Positions 46,554 to 56,560 of a stretch of 64,000 nt of DNA are shown piece after piece. This stretch comes from Rhabditoides inermis (lineage: Eukaryota; Nematoda; Chromadorea; Rhabditida; Rhabditidae), in NCBI GenBank assembly GCA_963966185.1, contig CAWZYM010000462.1, positions 1 through 64,000 of the forward strand, given 5' to 3'. A program made the translations under genes and the position numbers. Position 1 is the stretch's first letter, and every line of letters starts with the position of its first letter. A model generated the notes under the pieces. It searched no databases. It was not told the origin of the DNA and saw only the letters and a list, made by a program, of their open reading frames with translations.

Positions 46554-47193
46554 TCACTTTTTGCAGCAGGTGGCGATGTGCTTGCCTTGTACACAGGTCG
46601 ATCCCTTGCCACAGAACTTGTGAGCGCAGCTGAAAGGGGATCTCTCTCTCTCCCTCTCTCCTTCTCTCCCCCTCTCTCTCTCCTTCTCCCTCCCTCTCTC
46701 CCCCTCTCTCTCCTTCTCCCTCTCTCTCTCCCTCTACCCACCTCTTTCCCACGATCTGGCTCTTGTCCATCACCGTATTTCCCTTCTTGAGCTTCTCGCA
46801 CAGTGCCATGTTGTCGCGGTACTCTTCTCGAATGGAAATGAATGTGAGAAGTGTCAGAGATCGATTGCGGGACTCACAATCCTTGGTATCGCAGCAGTTT
46901 CCACCCTCTCCTCTCTTCCCGGTCACGTGGCAGTTACTTCCTTTCGGGCAATCCTCCTTAGGGTCGTACGGCGACTGCCCGCCCTAAAAGCGCACAGATG
47001 GAACTGCGATTTTGTCGATGTATGGATTTAGAGAGTATTCCGCCATTTATCCTATTGTGAATGTCCCTGAACGAATCGAACACTTTTCGGACAGTGCGCA
47101 CTGGTAACGAGTAGAGTGGTAACTGGTACTTACCGGCGGGACGTCAAACTGCGGAGCGATCCGGTAGGCTCGCCCAGCACACAGCTTTTATAT
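46554..47193 (-). pseudogene. Decayed Kunitz-family paralogue (copy 1)
   Basis: Minus-strand blocks match the exons of the intact gene at 54472-55909: 47193-47134 (SCVLGEPTG equivalent), 46983-46878 (CPKGSNCHV, NCCDTKD), 46826-46742 (CEKLKKGNTVMDKSQIVGK) and 46629-46554 (HKFCGKGSTCVQGKHIATCC, stop). The signal-peptide and Kunitz exons are missing. The first block is frameshifted after GEPTG, and the join of the 46983-46878 and 46826-46742 blocks creates an in-frame stop. The third block is 15 bp shorter than in the paralogues. It is best read as a truncated pseudogene, although its last exon is well kept, so conversion with a paralogue is possible. Confidence 0.75.
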
Positions 47194-47577
47194 CTACAAG
47201 AAACAGAATGTATATTAGTATTTAGTATAAAGCTTTAGCGATCAGTTTCGCCATACTCTTCTTGCGACTCGAAATACTGTGTTATAAATATCTGTCTTTC
47301 ATGTTTCGCGCGCCCCCTATTCTAATTCATACAAAACAGCCTGTCCGTTCTCTATGTCTGCGAGTGACACTAATGGTCTCATGCGCCGCATACATAGCCG
47401 AGCAGTCGGCAGCGTGTCGCGTGTGAGACGAGCCGAGTTTGCACTTTATTAGGCCCTGCCCACTATGACCAGGAGGAGAGGCGAGGTAGGCACGACTCGG
47501 ACTGGTCACATGTAAGGTAAAAAAAACTGACGTGTAAGCAGCTGTTCGAGCATTCGTGGTGGTGGTCGAAAACAGTG

Positions 47578-47784
47578 TCGACGGTTTGTATCTTGATCTC
47601 TAGTAGAGTTGACTTTCGAAGCAACATTTGGACACTTGAGATTTGCCCCGGGCAAACTCGAACCCAGATGACCTCTCAGTTGGGGGCAACTCGCAAGAGA
47701 GACTGACAACCGCCACAGCGTCCATAGCCCAACTCCTGTTCTTATTTATGTCCCGCTCTTTCGAGGGGATTCCAAAAAATGAGA
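47578..47784. repeat. Dispersed tRNA-like repeat, copy A
   Basis: Shares long blocks with 58750-58954: CACTTGAGATTTGCCCCGGG, CAACTCGCAAGAGAGACTGA, TTATTTATGTCCCGCTCTTT and CGAGGGGATTCCAAAAAATG. On the minus strand there is a tRNA-like segment with box B-like GGGTTCGAGTTTGCCC, and at that strand's start an ATTTTTTGG followed by a CCCCTC/GAGCGGG hairpin, resembling an Sm site plus 3-prime stem of an snRNA. Confidence 0.8.
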
Positions 47785-48036
47785 AATACTCATAATTGCT
47801 CCTCTACACGGAATTCTTTAGTAAAAGGCGAAAGAATTTCACGGTCAAATGTAGGGGAACCAGAGATGTCAATACCGTCGCAGCCCCGCTCTTCTCAGCT
47901 GGCCTCGCGCTATTTACACCGGGTTTGTGCCACCTGCTGTGGGCGGGGCCAACTCTGTGTGAGAGCGCGAAAGATGGCTGTGTAAACCCGGTGCGAGTTG
48001 CACTCTCCTGTCCTAGATAGGCATTGAATAAGTTTG
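47785..48036. other. Intergenic, nothing recognised
   Basis: Diverges from other copies of the dispersed repeat after position 47784. No gene or further repeat seen before the minus-strand AATAAA at 48037-48042. Confidence 0.4.
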
Positions 48037-48157
48037 TTTATTCGAGATCATACTTCACAGGATCATTTTTGTAGTATGTATTTCGCCATCCCCTTGAAAT
48101 TGGAGACTCTCCAACCGCGATGAACGGGAAAGGAGCGGGGCGCGAGCGGGAAGAAGC

Positions 48158-48514
48158 CTAGGCTTGAGGACCGCGGACGACTTTTGGTTGGCCTGCGCCC
48201 CGCTCATCTGAGCGGTTTCAATCAAATCAAACAGACTAACCAATGCGGTCTCCCATCTGTTTCGCTGTCATTGCATGTCCATTCATCACGAATTGTCCAC
48301 TGGCAACTCCATCCAGAGAACACGAGAGAGCACCCAGGAGAGAAGAAACTTCACGTTCTGAAAGAGAATGGTTCGTAGAATAATGGGAAACAATAGTCGA
48401 AACATATTGACATATTTGTTTCATAAAGGATTATGGAATGTACTATCATGGGAGAGCGTCATAGACTTGTGTGTTTTTAATCATTTACCCACCCTGTGTA
48501 TAGAGGACAGCCAT
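48158..48514 (-). CDS. Possible small three-exon gene, unknown protein
   Basis: Exons on the minus strand: 48514-48493, 48357-48241 and 48207-48158. Donors GTGGGT and GTTAGT and acceptors TTTCAG and CTCAG fit, and phases close to give a protein of about 62 residues: MAVLYTQ, then EREVSSLLGALSCSLDGVAS, GQFVMNGHAMTAKQMGDRI, and a basic end. The middle exon has natural composition with a hydrophobic/small-residue stretch. Minus-strand AATAAA at 48037-48042 supports a 3-prime end here. No family is recognised. The last exon could instead be read in another frame to a stop at 48055. Confidence 0.45.
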
Positions 48515-48564
48515 AATTTCTCCAGCATATAGCTCGAATGATACTCCTTTCAGAGGATACTCCT

Positions 48565-49766
<1,202 letters not shown>

Positions 49767-49857
49767 TCACTTTTTGCAGCAAGTTGCGACGTGCTTGCCT
49801 TGTACACAGAACGTTCCCTTGCCACAGAATTTGTGGTCACAGCTAAAAGAGGATTTC

Positions 49858-49895
<38 letters not shown>

Positions 49896-51569
49896 CCCCC
49901 TCACATCTTTCCGACAACAACACTCTCGTATCCGTCGCTCTTGGTCTTCCACGTCTTGCCCTTCTTCATCTTCTCACACTGCTCCAGATCCAGCTGGTAC
50001 TCGGCTGGAATGGAAGACATCATGATCCACGTGTAGTCGAATTGACCATCTATCGTGTTGTTCTACTTGTCAGATCGCGAGGGGACCGATACTCGAGTCT
50101 TCTCTTTGCTCTTGTTTGGATGAAGATCCGGGGAATATTGGTGTAGCCATCGGAGTAATGTATGAGCACTGGTCAGATTGTATGGTGGAAGGGTAAACTA
50201 TAAACTATGATCGTGCTGTCGAACTGAATTCCAGTGATATCGAGTATCGATACTCACTCTCTTTCTTGGTATCACAGCAGTATCCCCATCCGGGCTCTCC
50301 CGTCGGATTCGGGTGGCAGGTACTTCCAGCCGGGCACTTCTCACCGGCGGGAGCCGGCGGCGGCTTCACGCCCTCAAACGGTTCGATTGGACTGGGATGT
50401 TTGACGGTTCATTGAGGCACGTATACTTATCGGATAGTGCTGGATAAAGTGAGTGAAACCCATCTGCGCGAAAGACTACTACAATCGTAGGTTTTCATGA
50501 ATAATTTCGTAATGAAATCAATATGAATATGATCATATTTGTTTTTTTTCGTACCGGCGGGGGCGGCGGTCTCTCGGGTGGGGTGTAGCACGAACCAGTC
50601 GAGTCGCCCAGCACACAACCCACTTGGTCCGGCACTGCAATATGCACACATAACACTAACAGCAAGACAAAGATAGTCAGTCATACAGTCGTTTTGTACG
50701 TTTAATGCTCTTCGAAAAAGGAGGATGTTCCTCTGCAAATCAGAGGATGTTCCTCTGCACATCCTGTTCAATTCGATTGAGGAATGCGTGATCCGTGGTC
50801 TACACCCCTATCGAAAAGACTCCACTGACTGAAGCACGCATGGATGCAGTCCGAATGGCTTGCAAAGACAGTCGAGGGCTGCTCGCATCCAGTCTAGGGA
50901 TGTCAAAGGGTGTTTTCAAGTGTCACGGATATGTGCTTACTGTATATCAAAATGAAGTAAATTATATGTAGTTTTGAAATAGTATTACTTGAATTAGTTG
51001 TTTTCTTTCATTTCCGCGTTACGCGCATCGAAAGCGCGCGGTATGAGGGCGCGCGCGGCCCACAACTTCAAGAGAAAGGCTAAGCCACGCCCCTTTTTGA
51101 CGTCATTTTTATGGGATCAAATCAATTTTTGTCAAAAAATAATAGGTTATGACACGGTCCAGCGCCAAACGGAAGGTACTACTAGATACAACTTTTTACG
51201 GCGCGTCGAATGGTGTATTCCGTTTGGCGCTGGAAGATGCCGCATATTTGTGCCATCTAAGCTCCGCCCACTTGACATCCCTAATCCAGTCGCCATGAAC
51301 GGGTAGCATGTTTTGTGGTCTTCGTCGTAGTAGTACTGAAAGAAGGAGATCAGTGTAGTTGGATATCGGCCGACTATTTAATTCTTTCTTGATGTATGTA
51401 GTTAAAAGTACATACGTAGAAAGATTAGGCGAGAGAGAGAAAGAGAGAGCCACTACCGTACCTTCAGCGCTGACTTGCCGCACTTGGCAATCTTGGGAGT
51501 CTTGAAGGCGTTCTTGCAGTCCTGGGCAGCTGCTCCCACACAGAGCAGTAGCAGAACTACCACAATCAT
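49767..51569 (-). pseudogene. Kunitz-family secreted protein (copy 2), exon broken by a MITE
   Basis: Minus-strand exons: 51569-51462 (signal peptide MIVVVLLLLCVGAAAQ, then DCKNAFKTPKIAKCGKSALK), Kunitz exon 51335-50830, 50634-50555 (CVLGDSTGSCYTPPE, poly-Pro), 50372-50258 (CPAGSTCHP, YCCDTKKE), 50004-49905 (EYQLDLEQCEKMKKG) and 49842-49767 (CDHKFCGKGTFCVQGKHVAT, CCKK, stop). Without a 389-bp insertion at 50895-51283 (plus one 8-bp duplication) the Kunitz exon is intact with the expected cysteine spacing, and all phases close at about 195 residues. The gene was functional until recently. The insertion splits the exon after the third Kunitz cysteine region and should inactivate it unless it is spliced out. 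Family role: secreted serine-protease inhibitor domain followed by cysteine-rich (lustrin-like) repeats, common in nematodes. Confidence 0.85.
50895..51283. mobile_element. hAT-like MITE with 12-bp TIRs and 8-bp TSD
   Basis: The 389-bp element begins TAGGGATGTCAA and ends with its exact reverse complement TTGACATCCCTA. The flanks are a perfect 8-bp duplication ATCCAGTC (50887-50894 and 51284-51291). 8-bp TSDs and TAGGG-type ends are typical of hAT elements. There is no coding capacity, so it is non-autonomous. Perfect TIRs and TSD suggest a young insertion. Confidence 0.93.
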
Positions 51570-51605
51570 GATTGGCAGACTGAACACACTCAGCCATTCT
51601 CTTCT

Positions 51606-51752
51606 CTTTTATACCATCTTTGCATTCTGCAGCATTGTAGGCCAAAGCATCGAAACGATCGAAACACACGTGGCGCACAAATCACGAAAACATTTGAGAT
51701 ACTGCTTTGTCCCGTAAACAACTTCGGAAATGTTCAAGATCAAGGTCGATTC
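51606..51752 (-). promoter_or_regulatory. Promoter of Kunitz copy 2
   Basis: On the minus strand: a GAATCGACCTTGAT block, ACATTTCCG, TTGTTTACG, TTTTCGTGATTTGTGC, CACGTGTGTTTC, TTGGCCTA and TATAAAAG (complement of 51606-51613), in the same order as upstream of copies 3 and 4. The TATA box is about 37 nt upstream of the ATG. Confidence 0.7.
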
Positions 51753-51787
51753 AACAGAAGAAGGCCAATGAGTATTTATTGTTCACG

Positions 51788-52570
51788 CAGAATGTCCACC
51801 CTCCCTCTATGTGCGCAGATTGTCCGGTGCACAGAATGTCCAGCCTCCCTCTATGTACGCAGATTGTCCGGTGCACAGAAACAGAATGTCCACCCTCCCA
51901 CTATGTACGCAGATTGTCCGGTGCACAGAATGTCCACCCTCCCTCTATGTGCGCAGATTGTCCGGTGCACAGAATGTCCAGCCTCCCTCTATGTACGCAG
52001 ATTGTCCGGTGCACAGAAACAGAATGTCCACCCTCCCACTATGTACGCAGATTGTCCGGTGCACAGAATGTCCACCCTCCCTCTATGTGCGCAGATTGTC
52101 CGGTGCACAGAATGTCCAGCCTCCCTCTATGTACGCAGATTGTCCGGTGCACAGAAACAGAATGTCCACCCTCCCACTATGTACGCAGATTGTCCGGTGC
52201 ACAGAATGTCCACCCTCCCTCTATGTGCGCAGATTGTCCGGTGCACAGAATGTCCAGCCTCCCTCTATGTACGCAGATTGTCCGGTGCACAGAATGTCCA
52301 CCCTTCCTCTATGTGCGCAGATTGTCCGGTGCACAGAATGTCCGTCCTCCCACTATGTGCGCAGATTGTCCGGTGCACAGAATGTCCGTCCTCCCACTAT
52401 GTGCGCAGATTGTCCGGTGCACAGAATGTCCGTCCTCCCACTATGTGCGCAGATTGTCCGGTGCACAGAATGTCCACTTCCCTCTATGTACGCAGATTGT
52501 CCGGTGCACAGAATGTCCGTCCTCCCACTATGTGCGCAGATTGTCCGGTGCACAGAATGTCCACTTTTCC
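51788..52570. repeat. 44-bp satellite, array 1
   Basis: About 17 units of a 44-bp repeat built around GCGCAGATTGTCCGG and TGCACAGAATGTCC, with CTATGTRCGCAG linkers. Some units carry a 6-bp insertion, giving a 138-bp three-unit higher-order period in the left half. It fills the spacer between the divergent promoters of Kunitz copies 2 and 3. Long ORFs in all three plus frames are artefacts of a stop-free unit. Confidence 0.97.
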
Positions 52571-52652
52571 TCTTTTTTTCGCATACGCATGTCACGCTAA
52601 CTGTAACTTAACCAAGGTAACAAATGTCCTGAACGAATCCAATACATTTGCA

Positions 52653-52793
52653 AACTCGACCTTTGTCGGGAACATTTCCGTGTTGCCGCATTGTTGTTTA
52701 CGGAAACATATTTAGTGATTTGTGCATTTTCTATTTTCAATTACTGGCCTACTTTCTTAGTTAATAGCGAATAGCAGAAGACAGTATAAAAAG
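52653..52793 (+). promoter_or_regulatory. Promoter of Kunitz copy 3
   Basis: Carries AACTCGACCTTTGT, ACATTTCCGTGTTGCCGCAT, TTGTTTACGG, GTGATTTGTGCA, CTGGCCTA and TATAAAAAGG (52785-52794), collinear with the promoters of copies 2 and 4. Confidence 0.65.
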
Positions 52794-52827
52794 GAGCTGT
52801 TCGTCAAGCTTTTTCTATCTGCCGGCT

Positions 52828-53937
52828 ATGATAATCGTTCTACTACTGCTTTGTCTCGGAGTCGTCCCTCCCTCCCTCCCTCCCTCCCTCCCTCCCTCCC
52901 TCCCTCCCTCCCTCCCTCCCTCCCTCCCTCCCTCCCTCCCTCCCTCCCTCCCTCCCTCCCTCCCTCCCTCCCTCCCTCCCTCCCTCCCTCCCTCCCTCCC
53001 TCCCTCCCTCCCTCCCTCCCTCCCTCCCTCCCTCCCTCCCTCCCTCCCTCCCTCCCTCCCTCCCTCCCTCCCTCCCTCCCTCCCTCCCTCCCTCCCTCCC
53101 TCCCTCCCTCCCTCCCTCCCTCCCTCCCTCCCTCCCTCCCTCCCTCCCTCCCGACGACTGTGTTCCATTGTGTTCGCCACCTATAACGACTGCCTCAGCC
53201 AGTGCTTCTGTCAGTACACTCTGTAGAATACTTAGAATCAATTCAATCTATCGCATCTGGATTTCTCAAAGTTGAGGGAAGGCGAAAAGGAGATTTGCAA
53301 AGATGATTTGCAACGACACACTTGCAGTGCCGGAGTGAGCTGTGTCGGTGGGAGCTCCACTGGCTTGTGCTTCACCCCACCGGAGAAACTTCCGCCACCG
53401 CCGGTAGGAGTCGTTCTTCGCACCGCTCGAATATACTGTCTGATCTTTTCGAGGAAGCGCCGCCGCCGCCGTCTATCGCAGGGCAAGAGTGTCCCACTGA
53501 CAGCATCTGCCACCCCTACCCTGTCGGAGAACCCGGATGGGGATTCTGCTGCGATACACAGAAAGAGGGTGCGTAGCGTAGCCGCAATTTCTTTCATTTC
53601 TATCTATAATTCCTCAAAAAAGCTTCTATCATATCTTCTGTATGTATCATATTCATTTCAGTGAAGTACCCGCTAGACCTGGAGCAGTGTGAGAAGCTCA
53701 AGAAGGGTGAGACGTGGAAGACCAAGAGTGACGGATACGACAGGGTGGTCGTCGGAAAAATGCAAGGGGAGAGAGAGGGAGAGAGAGAGAAGTAGAGAAG
53801 AAGAGGAAGAGGGAGAAGGGGAGATCGAGATGATGAGATGAAGAGAAATCTTTCTTTCCAGTTGTGACCACAAGTTCTGTGACAAGGGAACGACTGTGTA
53901 CAAGGAAAGCACGTCGCCACTTGTGGCAAAAAGTGAA
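52828..53937 (+). pseudogene. Decayed Kunitz-family paralogue (copy 3) with CCCT expansion
   Basis: The start MIIVLLLLCLGVV is a signal peptide like those of copies 2 and 4. A (CCCT)n tract (52865-53152) then replaces the rest of exon 1, intron 1 and most of the Kunitz exon; only VFATYNDCLSQCF survives after it. Later blocks are recognisable: 53330-53403 (SCVGGSSTGLCFTPPE), 53461-53570 (CPTDSICHPYPVGEPGWGF, CC), 53662-53760 (EQCEKLKKGETWKTKSDGYD) and 53866-53937. The third exon is frameshifted relative to the intact paralogue, the fifth has a GC instead of GT donor, and the last exon has lost a base after GTT so the CVQGK motif is out of frame. Non-functional as a Kunitz protein. The leader plus repeat is still an open frame of 132 codons. 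Confidence 0.85.
52865..53152. repeat. (CCCT)n tetranucleotide repeat, about 72 units
   Basis: An uninterrupted 288-bp tetranucleotide tract. Reads as (PPSL)n on plus and (REGG)n on minus, without stops in any frame. Confidence 0.99.
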
Positions 53938-54270
53938 ATCATAGAAACAAAAATAACTTTGTGGGCATCGCAGTATATAGCATATAGGTGCAGTTTCATG
54001 TTGTGTTTCGTGTTGTGTGTTGATTGATAATCAGACTGTAAGATCACGTTCGTCTTCGTTAATGTTTTCTCATGTTAATGTTTTCTCATGGTCAATGCAT
54101 AGCTGTATCTTGATCTCTAGCAGTGCGACTGTGCGACCGACAGAACGAAAGAAGGGAGAGATGCCCAATTCCAGTTGTGTGATACTAAAAAAAATGTTTT
54201 TAGGCACAATGAAAATGGAAACATCAAAAATACAGCGACTCAGCGCAGCGACTCTGCAACTGCTTTGGCC

Positions 54271-54437
54271 GAATCGACCTTGATAGGACACATTTCCGTG
54301 TTGCCCGAATGTTGTTTACGCATTTACGGGTCAAAACGGTCGCTCAAAGGTTTTCGTGATTTGTGCATCTCCTATTCTCATCTCACGTGTGTTTCTTTGG
54401 TCTGGCCTAATTGCAGATTGGAGAAGAGGGTATAAAA
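54271..54437 (+). promoter_or_regulatory. Promoter of Kunitz copy 4 (intact gene)
   Basis: GAATCGACCTTGATAGGACA, CATTTCCGTGTTGCCCGAAT, TTGTTTACGC, GGTCAAAACGG, TTTTCGTGATTTGTGCATC, CACGTGTGTTTC and TCTGGCCTAA are followed by the TATA box TATAAAAGG at 54431, 41 nt before ATG. Confidence 0.7.
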
Positions 54438-54471
54438 GGAAAGTGGATGGAGTGTGGTGAGTCTGCCAGCC

Positions 54472-54590
54472 ATGATTGTGCCTGTGCTGCTCATTCTCTG
54501 TGTGGGAGCTGCGGCTCAGAACTGCAAGAACCCTTTCAAGACTCCCAAAATTGCCAAGTGCGGCAAACCAGCACTCAAGGTACGACTCTG

Positions 54591-54650
<60 letters not shown>

Positions 54651-55600
54651 CCTATCTCCTCCCCCTCTCTCTCTTCACAGTCCTCTACATACATATTGGA
54701 GTGATACAGTTTGTGTCGATGAGAGGAGTCCGCACACTTTCATCTCTTCTCGTTCAGTACTACTTCGACGAAGAGCATAGGGCGTGCTACCCGTTCACTG
54801 CCACCGGATGCGAGCAGCCCTCCACTGTCTTCGCCAGCCACAACGACTGCCTCCATGCGTGCTTCTGTCAGTTTCCCATTTTCGAAAAGGCTCCCATAGC
54901 CCATAGCGCACGAAACAAGAGAGACATACATTTAGAATACGGCATATCGAATCGCAAGCGGAGTAATACACAACAATGTTTATCTTCCGCGACATAACAT
55001 ACACGAACACGTGAAAATAACGAGCAGAATGTGGCAAGTATGGGGCTGATCTTATTATCGATGAGTTGCAGTGATGGACGGCGTGAGCTGTTCGCTGGGT
55101 GAGCCGACAGGCTCGTGCTTCACTCCACTCGAGATGCCCCCTCCCCCGCCGGTACGAACAGTCCGTTCCAAGGTTCTAAGCTACAAAATATCTAATCAAA
55201 TCCAATGTTCATTCGGAATCGCAAACATGACACGTAAAAAAAAAGAAATCACTCATAAGAACTGGAATTGACGGAAGACTCTCACAATCCATGTTTTGAG
55301 GGAGTGAAGCTGCCGCCGCCCCCGCCGAGTGTCAAGTGCCCTGCCGGAAGCACCTGCCACCCTCTGCCGATGGCAGAGCCCGGACACGGATACTGCTGCG
55401 ATACCAAGAAAAATAGTGAGTCTCTCGCTATCACTTCTGGAATTCAAAAGTACTTCAAATCTATCATACATAGAGTACACTGGGTCTGATTCCAGCCGAG
55501 TACCCCCTAGACTTGGAGCAGTGTGAGAAGGGAAAGAAGGGAAAGACGGTGACGGACAAGAGCGAGGGATACGACAGGGTGATCGTCGGAAAGAGGTAGG

Positions 55601-55649
<49 letters not shown>

Positions 55650-55909
55650 GGAGAGAGGAGAGAGGGAGAGATAGAGAGAGATAGAGAGAGAGAGAGGGAG
55701 AGAGGGAGAGAGGGAGAGAGAAGAGAAGAGAGAGAGAGAGGTAGGAGGGAGGGAGGAAGGGAGAAAGGGAGAGGGAGGGAGCGGAAGGGGTGGAGAGAAA
55801 GGGGAAGAGATGAAGAGAAATGTCCTCTTTCAGCTGCGCTCACAAGTTCTGTGACAAGGGAACGACCTGTGTGCAGGGCAAGCATGTCGCCACTTGCTGC
55901 AAAAAGTGA
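54472..55909 (+). CDS. Secreted Kunitz-type inhibitor with cysteine-rich repeats (copy 4, intact)
   Basis: Six exons: 54472-54579, 54758-54866, 55072-55151, 55301-55415, 55496-55595 and 55834-55909. All phases close at 195 residues. Signal peptide MIVPVLLILCVGAAAQ. A Kunitz domain follows, with C-x11-C-x15-C-x7-C-x12-C-x3-C spacing; the last four gaps match the family, while the first is three longer than usual. The residue after the second cysteine (P1) is Gly. Next come CSLGEPTGSCFTPLE with a poly-Pro linker, a lustrin-type CPAGSTCHPLPMAEPGHGYC segment, and a final EQCEKGKKG / SCAHKFCDKGTTCVQGKHVA / CCKK module. Such proteins are secreted; protease inhibition is likely but not shown. Introns 1 and 5 begin with CT or GA tracts within a few bases of the donor. 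AATAAA lies at 55952-55957. Confidence 0.9.
55598..55800. repeat. Purine tract in Kunitz copy 4 intron 5
   Basis: About 200 bp of GA/GGA-type sequence starting three bases after the exon 5 donor dinucleotide. Confidence 0.9.
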
Positions 55910-56186
55910 AATCATAGAAACAAAAATAACTTTATTTTATCGGCATCACGGAATAAACATGTAAATTTGAATGATTGGATCAGAAATTTTTTTGAGAGAG
56001 AACCTCAGAAACCACATAAGTCAGATGTGAAGTTCGCGAAAAGACAGAAGCGAACAAACACATCTTTCATTTCCATTTCCATTCCCATCTCTCTCCCAGT
56101 GTTTTTCAATCTCTCTCACATCGTTTTGTATTTTCTGTGTATTGATCTGACTGAAGATCCACTTTGGTCTTCTTTTTATGGCCGAC

Positions 56187-56560
56187 GGTTTGTATCTTGA
56201 TCTCTAGCAGAGCTATAGAGTTGACTTTCTCTCACTCCATGAGAGAAGATGCCGCTTGTCCACAGTGAATGCATTGGTAGAGATGGTGTAAGTGTGGCGA
56301 TATTGAGTAGATATTGTTGGACGATCAACTGTGGCGGGGGAGCGACAATGAAGCATGTGCTGAGACATATTTGTAATTAACTGGATTTTGTCTAAATAAA
56401 TAGTAATTATGATTTTCAAATAGATCAGTGGATCAGTGGACGGGAAATGCCCCCAGCAAACTTCATCCCAAATGACATCTCAAGGTAGCGAGTTAGGGTA
56501 ACGCGGCTAACAGTCGCCAGAGCGTCCAAGCTCGTACAGTGTTTATTTATGTCCCGCTCT
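56187..56560. repeat. Dispersed tRNA-like repeat, copy B (interrupted)
   Basis: Matches copy C in GAATGCATTGGTAGAG, GTAGATATTGTTG and CAACTGTGGCGG, and shares CAGAGCGTCCAAGC- and TTTATTTATGTCCCGCTCTT-type blocks with A and C. It stops at 56560, where the poly-A tail of the minus-strand retroelement is joined. Confidence 0.7.

Noticed and set aside
51707..52715. Plus-strand ORFs of 266-315 codons, and a similar 316-codon ORF at 62180-63130
   Set aside because: Pure translation of the 44-bp satellite; open in several frames, no start context or domain.
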